From: JAAYHV01 sp035268985
Lineage (GTDB): Bacteria > Bacillota > Clostridia > Peptostreptococcales > Anaerovoracaceae
Direction of reading: 5' to 3'
Length of the DNA: 15,089 nucleotides
Assembly (NCBI GenBank): GCA_035268985.1
Contig: DATFJV010000100.1
Location: 1 to 15,089, forward strand
Position numbers and translations under genes: made by a program. The number at the start of each line of letters is the position of its first letter. Position 1 is the stretch's first letter. Below, one piece after another: positions 14,937 to 15,089 of the stretch. The notes under the pieces are model-generated. The model was not told the origin of the DNA, searched no databases, and saw nothing but the letters and a program-made list of their open reading frames with translations.

Positions 14937-15089
14937 ATCCTACTGGGCAAAGAAGTTAGGATTATTAGTAGAGAGGATACTTATGAAGCGAAGGTATTAG
15001 ACGTAACCGACCAAGGACATTTGCTTATAGAAAAGAAAGACGGTGGTATTGAAGAAATATACTCCGGAGAGGTTTCTGTTAGAGGCAAG
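14937..15089 (+). pseudogene. birA: Headless birA 3' fragment at the right edge
   Basis: The BirA-like frame seen at the left edge is found again here, with about nine more codons upstream (ILLGKEVRI, then the repeated part). Going further back, the frame loses BirA resemblance and meets a TAA at 14910-14912. No start codon or ribosome binding site is present, so this copy cannot make a whole protein. It ends at the window edge, before the stop codon. The sequence before it belongs to the tail of the tetR region, so a recombination junction lies at roughly 14925-14943. Confidence 0.75.
14964..15089 (+). repeat. Right copy of exact 126-bp terminal direct repeat
   Basis: This stretch is identical to bases 1-126 in the same orientation. 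Joining the two copies gives a circle or tandem unit of 14,963 bp. The match cannot be tested beyond the window on the right, while on the left copy the birA frame continues for five more codons to its stop. Confidence 0.97.

Noticed and set aside
1..15089. Autonomous plasmid, suggested by the apparent circularity
   Set aside because: No replication initiator, partition, mobilisation or origin-like iteron array was seen. All gene space is filled by metabolism, transport and one regulator, so a self-replicating plasmid is not supported.

Overview
The window is AT-rich, with tightly packed genes, strong GGAGG-type ribosome binding sites and gene families typical of anaerobic, low-GC Clostridia (Bacillota): corrinoid methyltransferases, a ferredoxin-linked 2-oxoacid oxidoreductase and a clostridial-type BirA C-terminus. 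It cannot be placed more precisely from sequence alone.

Layout. The first 126 bases recur exactly as the last 126 bases (14964-15089). Both copies encode the C-terminal end of a biotin ligase (BirA). In the left copy the frame is open from base 1 and stops at 141. The right copy is preceded by unrelated sequence after a TetR gene, so it is a headless 3' fragment. Because the match ends exactly at both window edges, this looks like a complete contig. It is either a circle or tandem unit of about 14,963 bp, or a segment bounded by two copies of the birA 3' end. No replication, mobilisation, integrase or transposase gene is present.

All other genes except tetR lie on the minus strand. A divergent control region (14066-14296) holds a perfect-consensus promoter for the minus-strand operon (TTGACA-17-TATAAT), a 13-bp palindrome overlapping its -10 and start site, repeated CACTGACT boxes, and a good promoter for tetR. 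The operon runs in order: opine-dehydrogenase-like enzyme; the four subunits of a 2-oxoacid:ferredoxin oxidoreductase (gamma, delta, alpha, beta); an MttB-family methyltransferase; an Asp/Glu racemase-family protein; a second MttB-family methyltransferase; a BCCT betaine-type transporter; and a corrinoid protein. A rho-independent terminator follows the corrinoid gene. Beyond it lie a CoA-transferase, two small two-helix membrane proteins, a 35-residue single-helix membrane protein, an ethanolamine-permease-like APC transporter and an 81-residue membrane protein that converges on birA.

Working model (inference). The BCCT carrier imports a quaternary amine (betaine). The two non-pyrrolysine MttB homologs pass its methyl groups to the shared corrinoid protein. 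The racemase-family protein may adjust stereochemistry. The opine-dehydrogenase-like enzyme may split the remaining secondary amine into a 2-oxoacid and an amine. The oxidoreductase converts the 2-oxoacid to acyl-CoA plus reduced ferredoxin, and the CoA-transferase recovers or exchanges the CoA. The APC permease could move an amine product. The corrinoid reactivase and the methylcorrinoid:tetrahydrofolate methyltransferase are not here and would have to be encoded elsewhere. The combination of MttB, opine dehydrogenase and 2-oxoacid oxidoreductase does not match any characterised betaine pathway I know.
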